From the NCBI GenBank assembly GCA_963658035.1, contig CAVKOL010000052.1:1-14716 (forward strand): a DNA stretch of 14,716 bases. Reading direction: 5' to 3'. The stretch is from Paratractidigestivibacter sp963658035 (GTDB lineage: Bacteria; Actinomycetota; Coriobacteriia; Coriobacteriales; Atopobiaceae). Positions within the stretch are counted from its first letter, which is position 1; each line of letters starts with the position of its first letter. A program made the position numbers and the translations under genes. Below the pieces are notes generated by a model. That model worked only from the letters and a program-made list of their open reading frames with translations. It searched no databases and was not told the origin of the DNA. Positions 6,642 to 13,264 of this stretch are shown here, piece after piece.

Positions 6642-7818
6642 ACCGCAGGTACGTGCCGACGTTATCCGCTACATGGCCTTCGTGGCCCTCTCCAACTTCG
6701 GCCTTCTCGAGTCGTACCTCTCGCTGTTCCTGACCCACCTGGGCGTCTCGGTGGCCAGCGTGTCGCTCCTGTTCATGGTCTACCAGGCCTGCAAGCTCGT
6801 GTTCGAGATCCCCACGGGCTTCATCTCCGATTACTTCGGCAGGCGCCAGAGCGGCAGGGTCGGCCTCGCGGGACTGGCCGCCTCCTACGCGCTGCTCATC
6901 CTGCCCCTGGGCTTCCCGGGCCTCGTCGCCTCCTTCGTCGTGAAGGGCGTCGCCTACACCTGCATCAGCGGCTCCTTCGAGGCGATCTTCGTCGAGACGG
7001 TCCCGCAAGGCGAGCTCGCGCGGTACAACACGATCGAGAGGCTGGTCTGGTACACGTCGCTGGCCGTGTCCACCGTGGCGGGCGGCCTGATGATATCGGC
7101 GGGGCTCTACTGGCAGACCGCGGCGGCCGACGTGCTGGTCACGCTCCTCACCCTCGCGGTGACCTGGAACACAAGGGAGCCGGCGCCGGCCGGTAAGAGC
7201 ACTGACACGGGCGTCTCGGCCTGCTGGAGCGAGGTCACCGGGAACCCCACGCTGCTGCTGTTCCTGCTCATGGACCTCTCGATCGCCGTCGCCTTCGTGG
7301 GGGTCGAGGACTACTTCTCGCTGTTCCTGACCCAGCTGGGCTTCGACGAGTCGCTGGCCGGGCTTTTCATCTCGGCCGAGCTCATCCTGTCGGCCGTCAT
7401 AGGGCTGCTGATCTCACGGGTGCAGCGAGACGGGGACCGTCTGGGCCTCATAATCGTTGGCCCTGCGGCGATGATTGCCGCCGCTGCCCTGATGTTCGCG
7501 CCCGGCCTGCCGCCCCTCTGCGCGCCGGTGCTCTACCTTGCCCAGGACATCATACGCGCCGTGTATGCACCGGTAAGATATGCTGCGTTCCAGGGCGAAA
7601 TTCCGCCGAGGTTTCGGAGCACTGTCCTTTCGGCACAAAGCCAGGCGGCGTCTCTGGGATCTATCGTCTTCTTCGGCACGTCCGCGACCGTACTGAGCGG
7701 TATTGACCTTCAAGGACAGCTGCTGTGTGCCCTGTTCTTCTCGTTCATCGTGACCCTTACCGCCTCCTGTGCGATTGTCCGTAGGCTCAAAGCAAGGTCT
7801 GGGACGGAGCGATGCTGA
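6622..7818 (+). CDS. MFS transporter, probable exporter of the modified peptide
   Basis: A 398-residue major facilitator superfamily membrane protein with about 12 hydrophobic segments. The loop after the second segment carries EIPTGFISDYFGRR (residues 62-75), the MFS motif A with Asp70 and Arg74/75. The ATG lies 20 bases inside the end of radical SAM gene 2, with GGAGGG 3-4 bases upstream; the spacing is short, but no better start exists nearby. The overlap means it belongs to the same operon, so export of the modified peptide or self-protection is the natural inference. Peptide maturation clusters more often use ABC exporters, so an MFS protein as sole transporter is unusual. Its first two thirds are clearly more GC-rich than the enzymes before it. 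The substrate cannot be read from the sequence. A bidirectional terminator follows. Confidence 0.88.
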   Translation: MAASSTKPQVRADVIRYMAFVALSNFGLLESYLSLFLTHLGVSVASVSLLFMVYQACKLVFEIPTGFISDYFGRRQSGRVGLAGLAASYALLILPLGFPGLVASFVVKGVAYTCISGSFEAIFVETVPQGELARYNTIERLVWYTSLAVSTVAGGLMISAGLYWQTAAADVLVTLLTLAVTWNTREPAPAGKSTDTGVSACWSEVTGNPTLLLFLLMDLSIAVAFVGVEDYFSLFLTQLGFDESLAGLFISAELILSAVIGLLISRVQRDGDRLGLIIVGPAAMIAAAALMFAPGLPPLCAPVLYLAQDIIRAVYAPVRYAAFQGEIPPRFRSTVLSAQSQAASLGSIVFFGTSATVLSGIDLQGQLLCALFFSFIVTLTASCAIVRRLKARSGTERC

Positions 7819-7835
7819 GCGTGTTGCGAGAGTGG

Positions 7836-7883
7836 GCCGATGCTTGTACAAAGAATCGCAAAAACCGCCGATGCTTGTACAAA
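7836..7883. repeat. 17-bp direct repeat in the convergent gene gap
   Basis: GCCGATGCTTGTACAAA occurs at 7836-7852 and again at 7867-7883, 31 bases apart; the second copy forms the left arm and loop of the terminator hairpin. A related TACAAACATCGGC at 7929-7941 repeats part of the hairpin's right side (TACAAACATCGGC within 7878-7890). The copies look like a partly duplicated terminator. Confidence 0.7.
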
Positions 7884-7898
7884 CATCGGCGGTTTCTT
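7862..7898. terminator. Bidirectional intrinsic terminator between convergent MFS genes
   Basis: AAACCGCCGATG (7862-7873) pairs perfectly with CATCGGCGGTTT (7884-7895), a 12-bp stem with a 10-base loop that itself contains the palindrome TTGTACAA. The plus strand continues TTTCTT, and the minus strand reads TTTTT at 7864-7860. It can therefore end both the peptide cassette and the minus-strand transporter. Confidence 0.85.
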
Positions 7899-7991
7899 AG
7901 AAATCGGGGCTGTTTAGGTCTTCTCGGCTACAAACATCGGCCGGTTTTAGGAAGCGGATAGGGAAGCGGCCCGCGCCCGGCACCCAACTCC

Positions 7992-9221
7992 CTACGCGTC
8001 CTTCTGGTCCGGGACCTTGAGCATGATCACAAAGCCGATCACAAACAGGATCGCGATGGAAAGGACGCCCAGGCTAGAGTTGCCCGTGACTGCGGTGAAG
8101 GTGCCCACCAAGAAGGTGCCGAGAATAGCCGCGTACTTGCCAAAGATGTCGAAGAACCCAAAGTACTCGTTGGCGCGGTCCTTGGGGCACAGCTTGCCAA
8201 ACTCAGAGCGCGACAGCGCCTGGATGCCGCCCTGGAACATGCCCACCATGATGGCCAAGATCCAGAACTCGGTGGCCGTGCGCAGCAGAATCGCGGCAAA
8301 CAGCGTGATGCCAAAGTAGGCCGCGATGGCGATCAGCAGCATCTTGCGGGTGCCGTACTTGCTGGAAAGCCGGCCATAGATGATGGCCGAGGGAAACGCC
8401 ACAAACTGCGTGACCAAAAGCGCCAGCACCAGCTGGGTAGAGGAGATGCCCAGGTCGGTGCCGTAGCTCGTGGAGAGCTTGATGATGGTGTGCACGCCGT
8501 CGATGTAGAAGAAGTACGCGATCATGTAGTACTTGATGGCATTGTTGGCCCAAATCTCCTTGACCGTCGTGCCAATGCCGCGGATCGCGTTGCCAAAGGC
8601 GTGGGCCTCGCGCGGCTTGAAGTGCTTTTGCTCAACGTCCTTGAGCATGGGGATGGTAAAGGCCAGCCACCACGCCGCCGTGATCACAAACGAGATCTGC
8701 ATGGCCGTCTGCAGCGTCATGCCCAGGTTCTCGTAGTTGAGCACCACCAGCAAGCACGCGATAAACGGCACGCAGCTGCCAATGTAGCCCCAGGCAAAGC
8801 CCTGGCTCGAGACCTCGTCCATGCGCTCGTCGGTGGTGGCGTCGATCAGCAGCGCGTCATAGAACACCATGGACGAGTTCAACGCCACCGAGCTAATGAT
8901 GTAGATGACGAGAAAAGCCATCGCGCTCGTGGGGAAGCCCAAGGCCACCGTGGCCACAACGCCCGTGCCCACGCAGCCGATGATGAACTTCTTCTTCATG
9001 CCCTCCATGTCGGCGATCGAACCCAGGATGGGCATGAGAAGCGCGATGATCAGCGAGGCCACCGTCTCGGCGTAGCTCCAGGCAACCACGGCGCCGCCGT
9101 CGGGGGACAGCGACGAGAAGTAAATGGGGATGACGCTGGACGCCAACATGACGAGGGCCGAGTTTCCCACGTCGTACATGATCCAGCTCTTCTCGGCGCG
9201 CGTGAGTTTCTCTTTAGCCAT
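7992..9221 (-). CDS. UMF1/Atg22-like MFS transporter
   Basis: A 409-residue polytopic membrane protein with about 12 hydrophobic segments, an N-terminal TRAEKSWIMYDVGNSA block, and a motif-A-like loop GSIADMEGMKKKF after the second segment. The SWIMYDxGNSA start and the ALSRSEFGKLCPKDRANEYFGFFDIFGKYAAILG block in the second half are typical of bacterial proteins annotated as UMF1-family or Atg22-like MFS permeases (the latter quoted as landmarks near residues 340-375). The yeast relative exports amino acids from the vacuole; the bacterial substrate is unknown. The start codon is fixed by the conserved N-terminus although the ribosome binding site (AATGGGA region) is weak. It is transcribed alone, converging on the peptide cassette, and its codon use matches the arginine genes, so it belongs to the resident genome rather than to the cassette. 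Confidence 0.88.
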   Translation of the reverse strand: MAKEKLTRAEKSWIMYDVGNSALVMLASSVIPIYFSSLSPDGGAVVAWSYAETVASLIIALLMPILGSIADMEGMKKKFIIGCVGTGVVATVALGFPTSAMAFLVIYIISSVALNSSMVFYDALLIDATTDERMDEVSSQGFAWGYIGSCVPFIACLLVVLNYENLGMTLQTAMQISFVITAAWWLAFTIPMLKDVEQKHFKPREAHAFGNAIRGIGTTVKEIWANNAIKYYMIAYFFYIDGVHTIIKLSTSYGTDLGISSTQLVLALLVTQFVAFPSAIIYGRLSSKYGTRKMLLIAIAAYFGITLFAAILLRTATEFWILAIMVGMFQGGIQALSRSEFGKLCPKDRANEYFGFFDIFGKYAAILGTFLVGTFTAVTGNSSLGVLSIAILFVIGFVIMLKVPDQKDA

Positions 9222-9247
9222 GATGTCCCATTCTTTGTAGCGGCCAG

Positions 9248-9265
9248 TGATACAAACATTGATAC
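9248..9265 (-). promoter_or_regulatory. Direct repeat upstream of the UMF1-like gene, possible operator
   Basis: On the minus strand GTATCA occurs twice with a 6-base spacer (plus-strand TGATAC at 9248-9253 and 9260-9265), about one helical turn apart and 27-44 bases before the start codon. That is where a promoter or operator would lie. No convincing -35/-10 pair was found. Confidence 0.3.
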
Positions 9266-9407
9266 GAGAAATGCTACCCCCAATGCGCCCATTTTAAGTG
9301 GGCGTCCGGTAATGATTGGGTAAAACTGGGCTGACGTGACTTTGCTCGCCGCGTACGGTCGAGTCTCGCTTAGAATGTCGATTGTCAACCAAAGAAAAGA
9401 GGTCGCT

Positions 9408-10373
9408 ATGCCCGCGGTTTTAACCCATGACTTTTTTGGCAGGAGCGTCTGCGAGGACGTCTCGGACCTTCTGTCGTTTAAGCGCTTAGCCGAGAAGGAC
9501 GCCTTCTTGCTGGGAAACCAGGGTCCCGACCCCTTGTTTTACCTGGTGGTCGACCCCTTGATGGGCAAGTGGAAGCCCCTGGGCAACGTGATGCACGACG
9601 CGCGCCCGGCCCGCCTGATGCTGGCCATGCGCGAGGCGGCCGACCGTCTTGAGGGCCGCGAGGCCCAGATCGCCCGCGCCTACGTGGCGGGCTTCGCGTG
9701 CCACTGGCTGCTGGACTCCACGGTGCACCCCTTTGTCTATTTTTGGCAGTACGGCTTGACCGAGGTGGGCGTCGAGGGCCTGGACAAAAGCGCTTCTCAG
9801 AAGGTTCATGCAGAAATCGAGCGCGACTTCGACGAGGCCGTCCTCTACTCGCGCACCGGCATGACGGTGGCGCAGTACCGCCCCTACGAGGAGTGCCTCA
9901 AGGCGTCGCCCGAGGTCCTCTCGGCCATCGACAAGCTCTACTTCTACGTGTCGCTTTGGACCTACGGTCGCGCGATCGACCCCAGGACCTTCTCGACCGC
10001 CGTCCACGAGTTCAGGCTGGTCCAGCGTGCCTTCTACAGCGCCGGTCCCAAGAAGCGCCAGGTAGTGGGTGCCGTCGAGCGCCTGGCCACGGGAAGCAAC
10101 TACTCCCTGTACGCCGCGATGTCGCACCGCGCGCGCAAGGAGGGCACGAGCGACTTCGACAACCGCGACCACAAGCCGTGGGAGAACCCCTTTACCCACG
10201 AGGTCGCCACCACGTCGTTCGAAGATCTCTTCTCGGCGGCGCAGCTTCGCGCCCTGCCCACGATCGACGCCCTGGTTAATTGCGAGTTTGATAAGGCCGC
10301 GGCCGCAGAGCTTACCCAAAACATCAACTTCGAGGGAAGCTTTGCCGCCGAGGACGGGCCGTTTACCTGGTAA
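9408..10373 (+). CDS. Zinc-dependent phospholipase C family protein
   Basis: A 321-residue protein resembling the zinc-dependent phospholipase C family. Visible candidate metal ligands are His7 in LTHDFFG, Asp41 in GNQGPDPLFY, His63 in VMHDARP, and His99, Asp103 and His107 in the evenly spaced HWLLDSTVHPF block. The order resembles the metal-site pattern of clostridial phospholipase C. There is no signal peptide, and the family contains many cytoplasmic members of unknown substrate, so hydrolysis of a membrane phospholipid or toxin activity should not be assumed. The ATG at 9408 has AAGAGG 5 bases upstream, and the conserved LTHxFFG start supports it; the longer frame from 9336 has no such support. 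A TAGAAT hexamer at 9371-9376 is a possible -10 box. It stands alone between a divergent transporter and a downstream terminator. Confidence 0.8.
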   Translation: MPAVLTHDFFGRSVCEDVSDLLSFKRLAEKDAFLLGNQGPDPLFYLVVDPLMGKWKPLGNVMHDARPARLMLAMREAADRLEGREAQIARAYVAGFACHWLLDSTVHPFVYFWQYGLTEVGVEGLDKSASQKVHAEIERDFDEAVLYSRTGMTVAQYRPYEECLKASPEVLSAIDKLYFYVSLWTYGRAIDPRTFSTAVHEFRLVQRAFYSAGPKKRQVVGAVERLATGSNYSLYAAMSHRARKEGTSDFDNRDHKPWENPFTHEVATTSFEDLFSAAQLRALPTIDALVNCEFDKAAAAELTQNINFEGSFAAEDGPFTW

Positions 10374-10400
10374 ACGCTACCGATAAGCCCTGCCATTCCT

Positions 10401-10459
10401 ACGACACGACCGCTTGCGTTGCGGGTTTGCTACCGCTCATCGCTCGGTCGTGTCGTTTT
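10401..10459 (+). terminator. Long branched terminator after the phospholipase-like gene
   Basis: ACGACACGACCG (10401-10412) and CGGTCGTGTCGT (10445-10456) form a perfect 12-bp outer stem. Inside the 32-base loop GCGG (10421-10424) and CCGC (10433-10436) can form an inner stem. A short T run follows (10456-10459). The large loop makes it less canonical than the other terminators here. Confidence 0.6.
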
Positions 10460-10526
10460 GTGCGGGCGGGTAGTAACCTTGTTCGTTGATGATTACTTCG
10501 AAGGCGCAAGGGGAGGGCTCTCCAGC

Positions 10527-11327
10527 ATGGCCACATACGTGTTTTCTGATGTCCACGGTCACGCGGCGACCCTCAGCCGCGTGCTGGACACCGTGAGCCC
10601 CGCCCAAGACGACGTCTTCTACTGCCTGGGTGACATGATCGATCGCGGCCCCGACCCCATCGAGGTGCTGCGCATCGTGCGCGGCCTGCCCAACGCCCAT
10701 GTGCTCATGGGCAACCACGAGGACCTCATGATGGCCTGCCTGCGCGACACCCAAAGTGAGATCGACGCCTTTAACTGGGGCATGAACGGCGGCCAGACCA
10801 CGTCCGACGGCCTTGCCGCCGCGGGTGACGAGGCCGACGAGCTGGTCGAGTGGGTCTCTGGCCTGCCGCGCGCCGCCTGGGCGCAGGTAGGGGAGAAGTC
10901 CTTTGTCTTTACCCACGCGGGCATCGACCCGGCCAACGCCTTCATGACCGACATCTGGAACGACGTCTCGTTTCAGGCCCTGATCGATGCCCAGGACCCC
11001 GAGGACCTCTTGTGGATCCGCGAGGATTTTTGGGGTGCCGAGAAAAGCGGTCTGGTTGGCAGTGCGGGCCAGGGCCCCATCGTGGTCGCCGGCCACACGC
11101 CCACCCCGTATCTCGAGCGCATGACCGCCCTTCTCGACCGCCCCGTGAGAAACGACGACGGCCTGGCCCAGATGGTGCGCGTGGGCGCGAGCGACGCCAC
11201 GGGCGGCGTGGCCGACAGGATCGACATCGACTGCGGCGCGGCCGGCGGCTTTGGCTTTGGCCAGGTCATGCTGCTTCGCCTGGACGACATGACCGAGTTC
11301 TACGAGCCCGTGCGCGAGGGAGAGTAA
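10527..11327 (+). CDS. PPP-family metallophosphoesterase (serine/threonine phosphatase-like)
   Basis: A 266-residue two-metal phosphoesterase of the PPP type, the group containing PrpA/PrpB protein phosphatases and ApaH. Motifs run in order: SDVHGH with Asp8 and His10, GDMIDRGPD with Asp36, Asp39 and Arg40, GNHED with Asn63 and His64, THAG with His130, and AGHTP with His190. The start at 10527 has GGGGAGGG 9-10 bases upstream and the beta strand leading to SDVHGH directly follows; the frame extends further upstream without support, across the preceding terminator. It lacks membrane segments and is presumably cytoplasmic. It could act on phosphoproteins, dinucleotide polyphosphates or other phosphoesters; the sequence does not separate these. 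The next gene begins 4 bases after its stop, so the two are an operon. Confidence 0.88.
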   Translation: MATYVFSDVHGHAATLSRVLDTVSPAQDDVFYCLGDMIDRGPDPIEVLRIVRGLPNAHVLMGNHEDLMMACLRDTQSEIDAFNWGMNGGQTTSDGLAAAGDEADELVEWVSGLPRAAWAQVGEKSFVFTHAGIDPANAFMTDIWNDVSFQALIDAQDPEDLLWIREDFWGAEKSGLVGSAGQGPIVVAGHTPTPYLERMTALLDRPVRNDDGLAQMVRVGASDATGGVADRIDIDCGAAGGFGFGQVMLLRLDDMTEFYEPVREGE

Positions 11328-11331
11328 GACC

Positions 11332-12177
11332 GTGTTTTCACCCGCAAACCCGCCCCGTCTTGTCGTCGTCGACGAGGACGGGACTTTTTTGGACCTCGGC
11401 GGCGAGGAGTTTAGCCGCCCGCGCTTCTTGCGCGTCTTTGCCAAGATGCAGGCGGCCGGCTGCCGCTTTGCCGTGGCCACCAGCAACCAAAGTTTCCAGG
11501 TCAAGGACATCTTTGGCGACCTGGCGGCCCAGATTTCCCTGGTCACCTCCAACGGCGCCTACGTCGAGACGGACGGCAAGCTCCTCTCGCTTAAGACCTT
11601 GTCGGCCGACGCCGTGGCCCGCGTCTTGGCGGCGCACGAGAAGTACCCGGATATCCCGCTGGCGGCCGTCTGCGCAAACGGCGCCTACTTCGAGACCAAC
11701 GCCAACCCCGACTTTGCCCAGAGCCTGGCCATCTACTCCCACCAGGTGCGCTTTGTCGACGGCCTGGCAGACGCCGCGGCCGCAACCGACGTCATGATGT
11801 ACTGGTCGCGCATGCCCGCGGCCGAGCAGCGCGAGTCGATGGCCCGCCTGCAAGAGGCGCTGGGCGCAGACATCGCCGTCGTGGACTCGGGCGTCGAGGA
11901 TGACTGGGGCTACTTCGACCTTGTGCAGCCCGGCGTCTCCAAGGCAACCGGCGCCCGCATCCTTCTCGACCACTTTGGCATCGACGCTTCCCAGGTCATG
12001 GCCTTTGGCGACGCCGACAACGATATAGAGATGCTGGAGCTTGCCGGCTGCGGCGTTGCCATGGGCAACGCTTCGGATAAAGTCAAGGCGCACGCCAACC
12101 TGGTGTGCGCGCCCTGTCGCGAGCAGGGCGTCCTTCGTGTCTTGGAGGACGTGTTTGGAATCGAGAATGACGGCTAG
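11332..12177 (+). CDS. HAD-superfamily (Cof-type, class IIB) phosphatase
   Basis: A 281-residue haloacid dehalogenase-type hydrolase, probably a sugar-phosphate or other small-molecule phosphatase. The four HAD motifs are present: DEDGT with nucleophile Asp14 and acid/base Asp16, Thr50-Ser51 in VATSN, Lys204 in VSKATG, and GDADND with Asp227 and Asp231. The roughly 100-residue insert between motifs II and III is the cap position of the IIB (Cof) subclass. The start is GTG, 4 bases after the phosphatase stop, with AGGGAG 9 bases upstream that lies inside the end of that gene, suggesting coupled translation. Its last 11 bases overlap the SGNH hydrolase gene. The substrate cannot be assigned from sequence. 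Confidence 0.88.
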   Translation: MFSPANPPRLVVVDEDGTFLDLGGEEFSRPRFLRVFAKMQAAGCRFAVATSNQSFQVKDIFGDLAAQISLVTSNGAYVETDGKLLSLKTLSADAVARVLAAHEKYPDIPLAAVCANGAYFETNANPDFAQSLAIYSHQVRFVDGLADAAAATDVMMYWSRMPAAEQRESMARLQEALGADIAVVDSGVEDDWGYFDLVQPGVSKATGARILLDHFGIDASQVMAFGDADNDIEMLELAGCGVAMGNASDKVKAHANLVCAPCREQGVLRVLEDVFGIENDG

Positions 12178-13264
12178 CGTAAGCGTCGCGGCGCGAGACC
12201 TTCTTTGCGGCGCCGTGTGCGCCGACGCGGAGAAGGACGGCTGGGTCCGGCCTTCTCGCTTCACAAAAGAGCAGGTCAAGGCCTTGGGCAGCTGCCGTGC
12301 GTGGCACCCGGGGCTCTATCGCCAGATGGCCGCCTGCACCGCCGGCGTCTGCCTGGCCTTCGAGACCGATAGCTCCTGGGTGGACCTCGAGGTCTCCTTC
12401 GACCGCCTGCCGCGCGACTCGGCCTTCATGATCGACGCGGCTAAGAAGTACGAGGGCCGCGAGCGGCTGCTTTACGACGGCGTCTCGGCAGATGTCGACG
12501 GCAGCCACCTCAAGGTGCGCGAGCCGGACGACAACGACGTGGCCCACTTTATCCTGGACAACGCCCAAGGAGCCTCTGACCTGGGGATGCAGCGCCTCTT
12601 TGCCGTCGAGGCCCAGGCCCACACGGCCCGCATCTGGCTACCGTGCCTTCGCGGCTGCCGGGTGCGCGCGCTTTCGGGGGACGGCACCTACATCCGGCCG
12701 CTGCCCGCGCAAGGCGAGCTTCTCGTCCTGGGCGACTCGATCGCGCAGGGCTTCATCTCGCTTGACCCGGGGCTCTCTTGGCCCGTCCTTCTCGCCCGCA
12801 AGTTCAAGCTTGACCTGGTAAACCAGGGTGTGGGCGGCCAGGTCTTCCAGCCGGGCTCGCTCGTGGGCCTGCGCGACGCCGTGACCCCGGCCAAGATCGT
12901 GGTCGAGCTGGGCGTCAACTACCGCTTCGAGCCCTGCCAGGCCCTTCGCGTCCAGGCCGAGATCCAGACCTATCTCTACGAGGTCGCAAGCGCCTGGCCC
13001 GATGTCCCCACGTGGGTCATGACGCCCATGCCCCATACAGAAAACGTGTGGCCCTCGCACCCGCGAAGCTGCTTTGACCAGGTGGAGGACATGATTCGTA
13101 CGTGTTCTTCTCGCCATGCGCATTTTCGTCTGGTGGATGGTTCACAATTGCTGGATACCAAAGATCTGCTGGGCCTTTTGATCGACGGGTCCGACCACCC
13201 GGGGACCAAGGGTCACGCCCAGATCGCCAAGAGGCTCCACGCCGCCATGAAGGAGAAGGCATGA
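12167..13264 (+). CDS. Two-domain SGNH/GDSL-type hydrolase
   Basis: A 365-residue protein with an N-terminal beta-rich domain (about residues 1-180, including FETDSSWVDLEVSF) followed by an SGNH esterase-like domain. Block I is VLGDSIAQG with nucleophile Ser191, block II is NQGVGGQ, block III ELGVNYR supplies the oxyanion Asn, and the C-terminal block is LIDGSDHPGTKGH with His344. The usual pair is Asp-x2-His; here the aspartates sit one (Asp343) and four (Asp340) residues before the His. The arrangement resembles hydrolases with a GxDLY-type N-terminal domain. No signal peptide is visible. The ATG at 12167 overlaps the HAD gene by 11 bases and lacks a strong ribosome binding site, so coupling is likely. 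Ester or acetyl removal from a carbohydrate or lipid is possible but the substrate is unknown. Confidence 0.82.
   Translation: MTASVSVAARDLLCGAVCADAEKDGWVRPSRFTKEQVKALGSCRAWHPGLYRQMAACTAGVCLAFETDSSWVDLEVSFDRLPRDSAFMIDAAKKYEGRERLLYDGVSADVDGSHLKVREPDDNDVAHFILDNAQGASDLGMQRLFAVEAQAHTARIWLPCLRGCRVRALSGDGTYIRPLPAQGELLVLGDSIAQGFISLDPGLSWPVLLARKFKLDLVNQGVGGQVFQPGSLVGLRDAVTPAKIVVELGVNYRFEPCQALRVQAEIQTYLYEVASAWPDVPTWVMTPMPHTENVWPSHPRSCFDQVEDMIRTCSSRHAHFRLVDGSQLLDTKDLLGLLIDGSDHPGTKGHAQIAKRLHAAMKEKA

Noticed and set aside
3590..7990. Attachment-site duplication of the tRNA-Ala 3' end bounding an island
   Set aside because: I looked for the TTCGAACCCCCTATTCTCCA segment near the right border and found no copy, and there is no integrase gene in the window.
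8490..9323. 277-residue plus-strand frame opposite the UMF1-like transporter
   Set aside because: It is a shadow rich in His, Arg and Asp with no domain; the minus strand encodes a clear 12-segment permease.
10419..10526. Upstream extension of the PPP phosphatase
   Set aside because: It begins inside the preceding terminator hairpin; the ATG at 10527 has a strong GGGGAGGG and directly precedes the first motif.
10437..11552. 371-residue minus-strand frame opposite the phosphatase genes
   Set aside because: It spans two genes with intact catalytic motifs on the plus strand and crosses a terminator.
13102..13260. Upstream extension of the dNTP triphosphohydrolase
   Set aside because: It would overlap the SGNH hydrolase across its catalytic His block; the ATGA overlap with a good ribosome binding site is far more likely.
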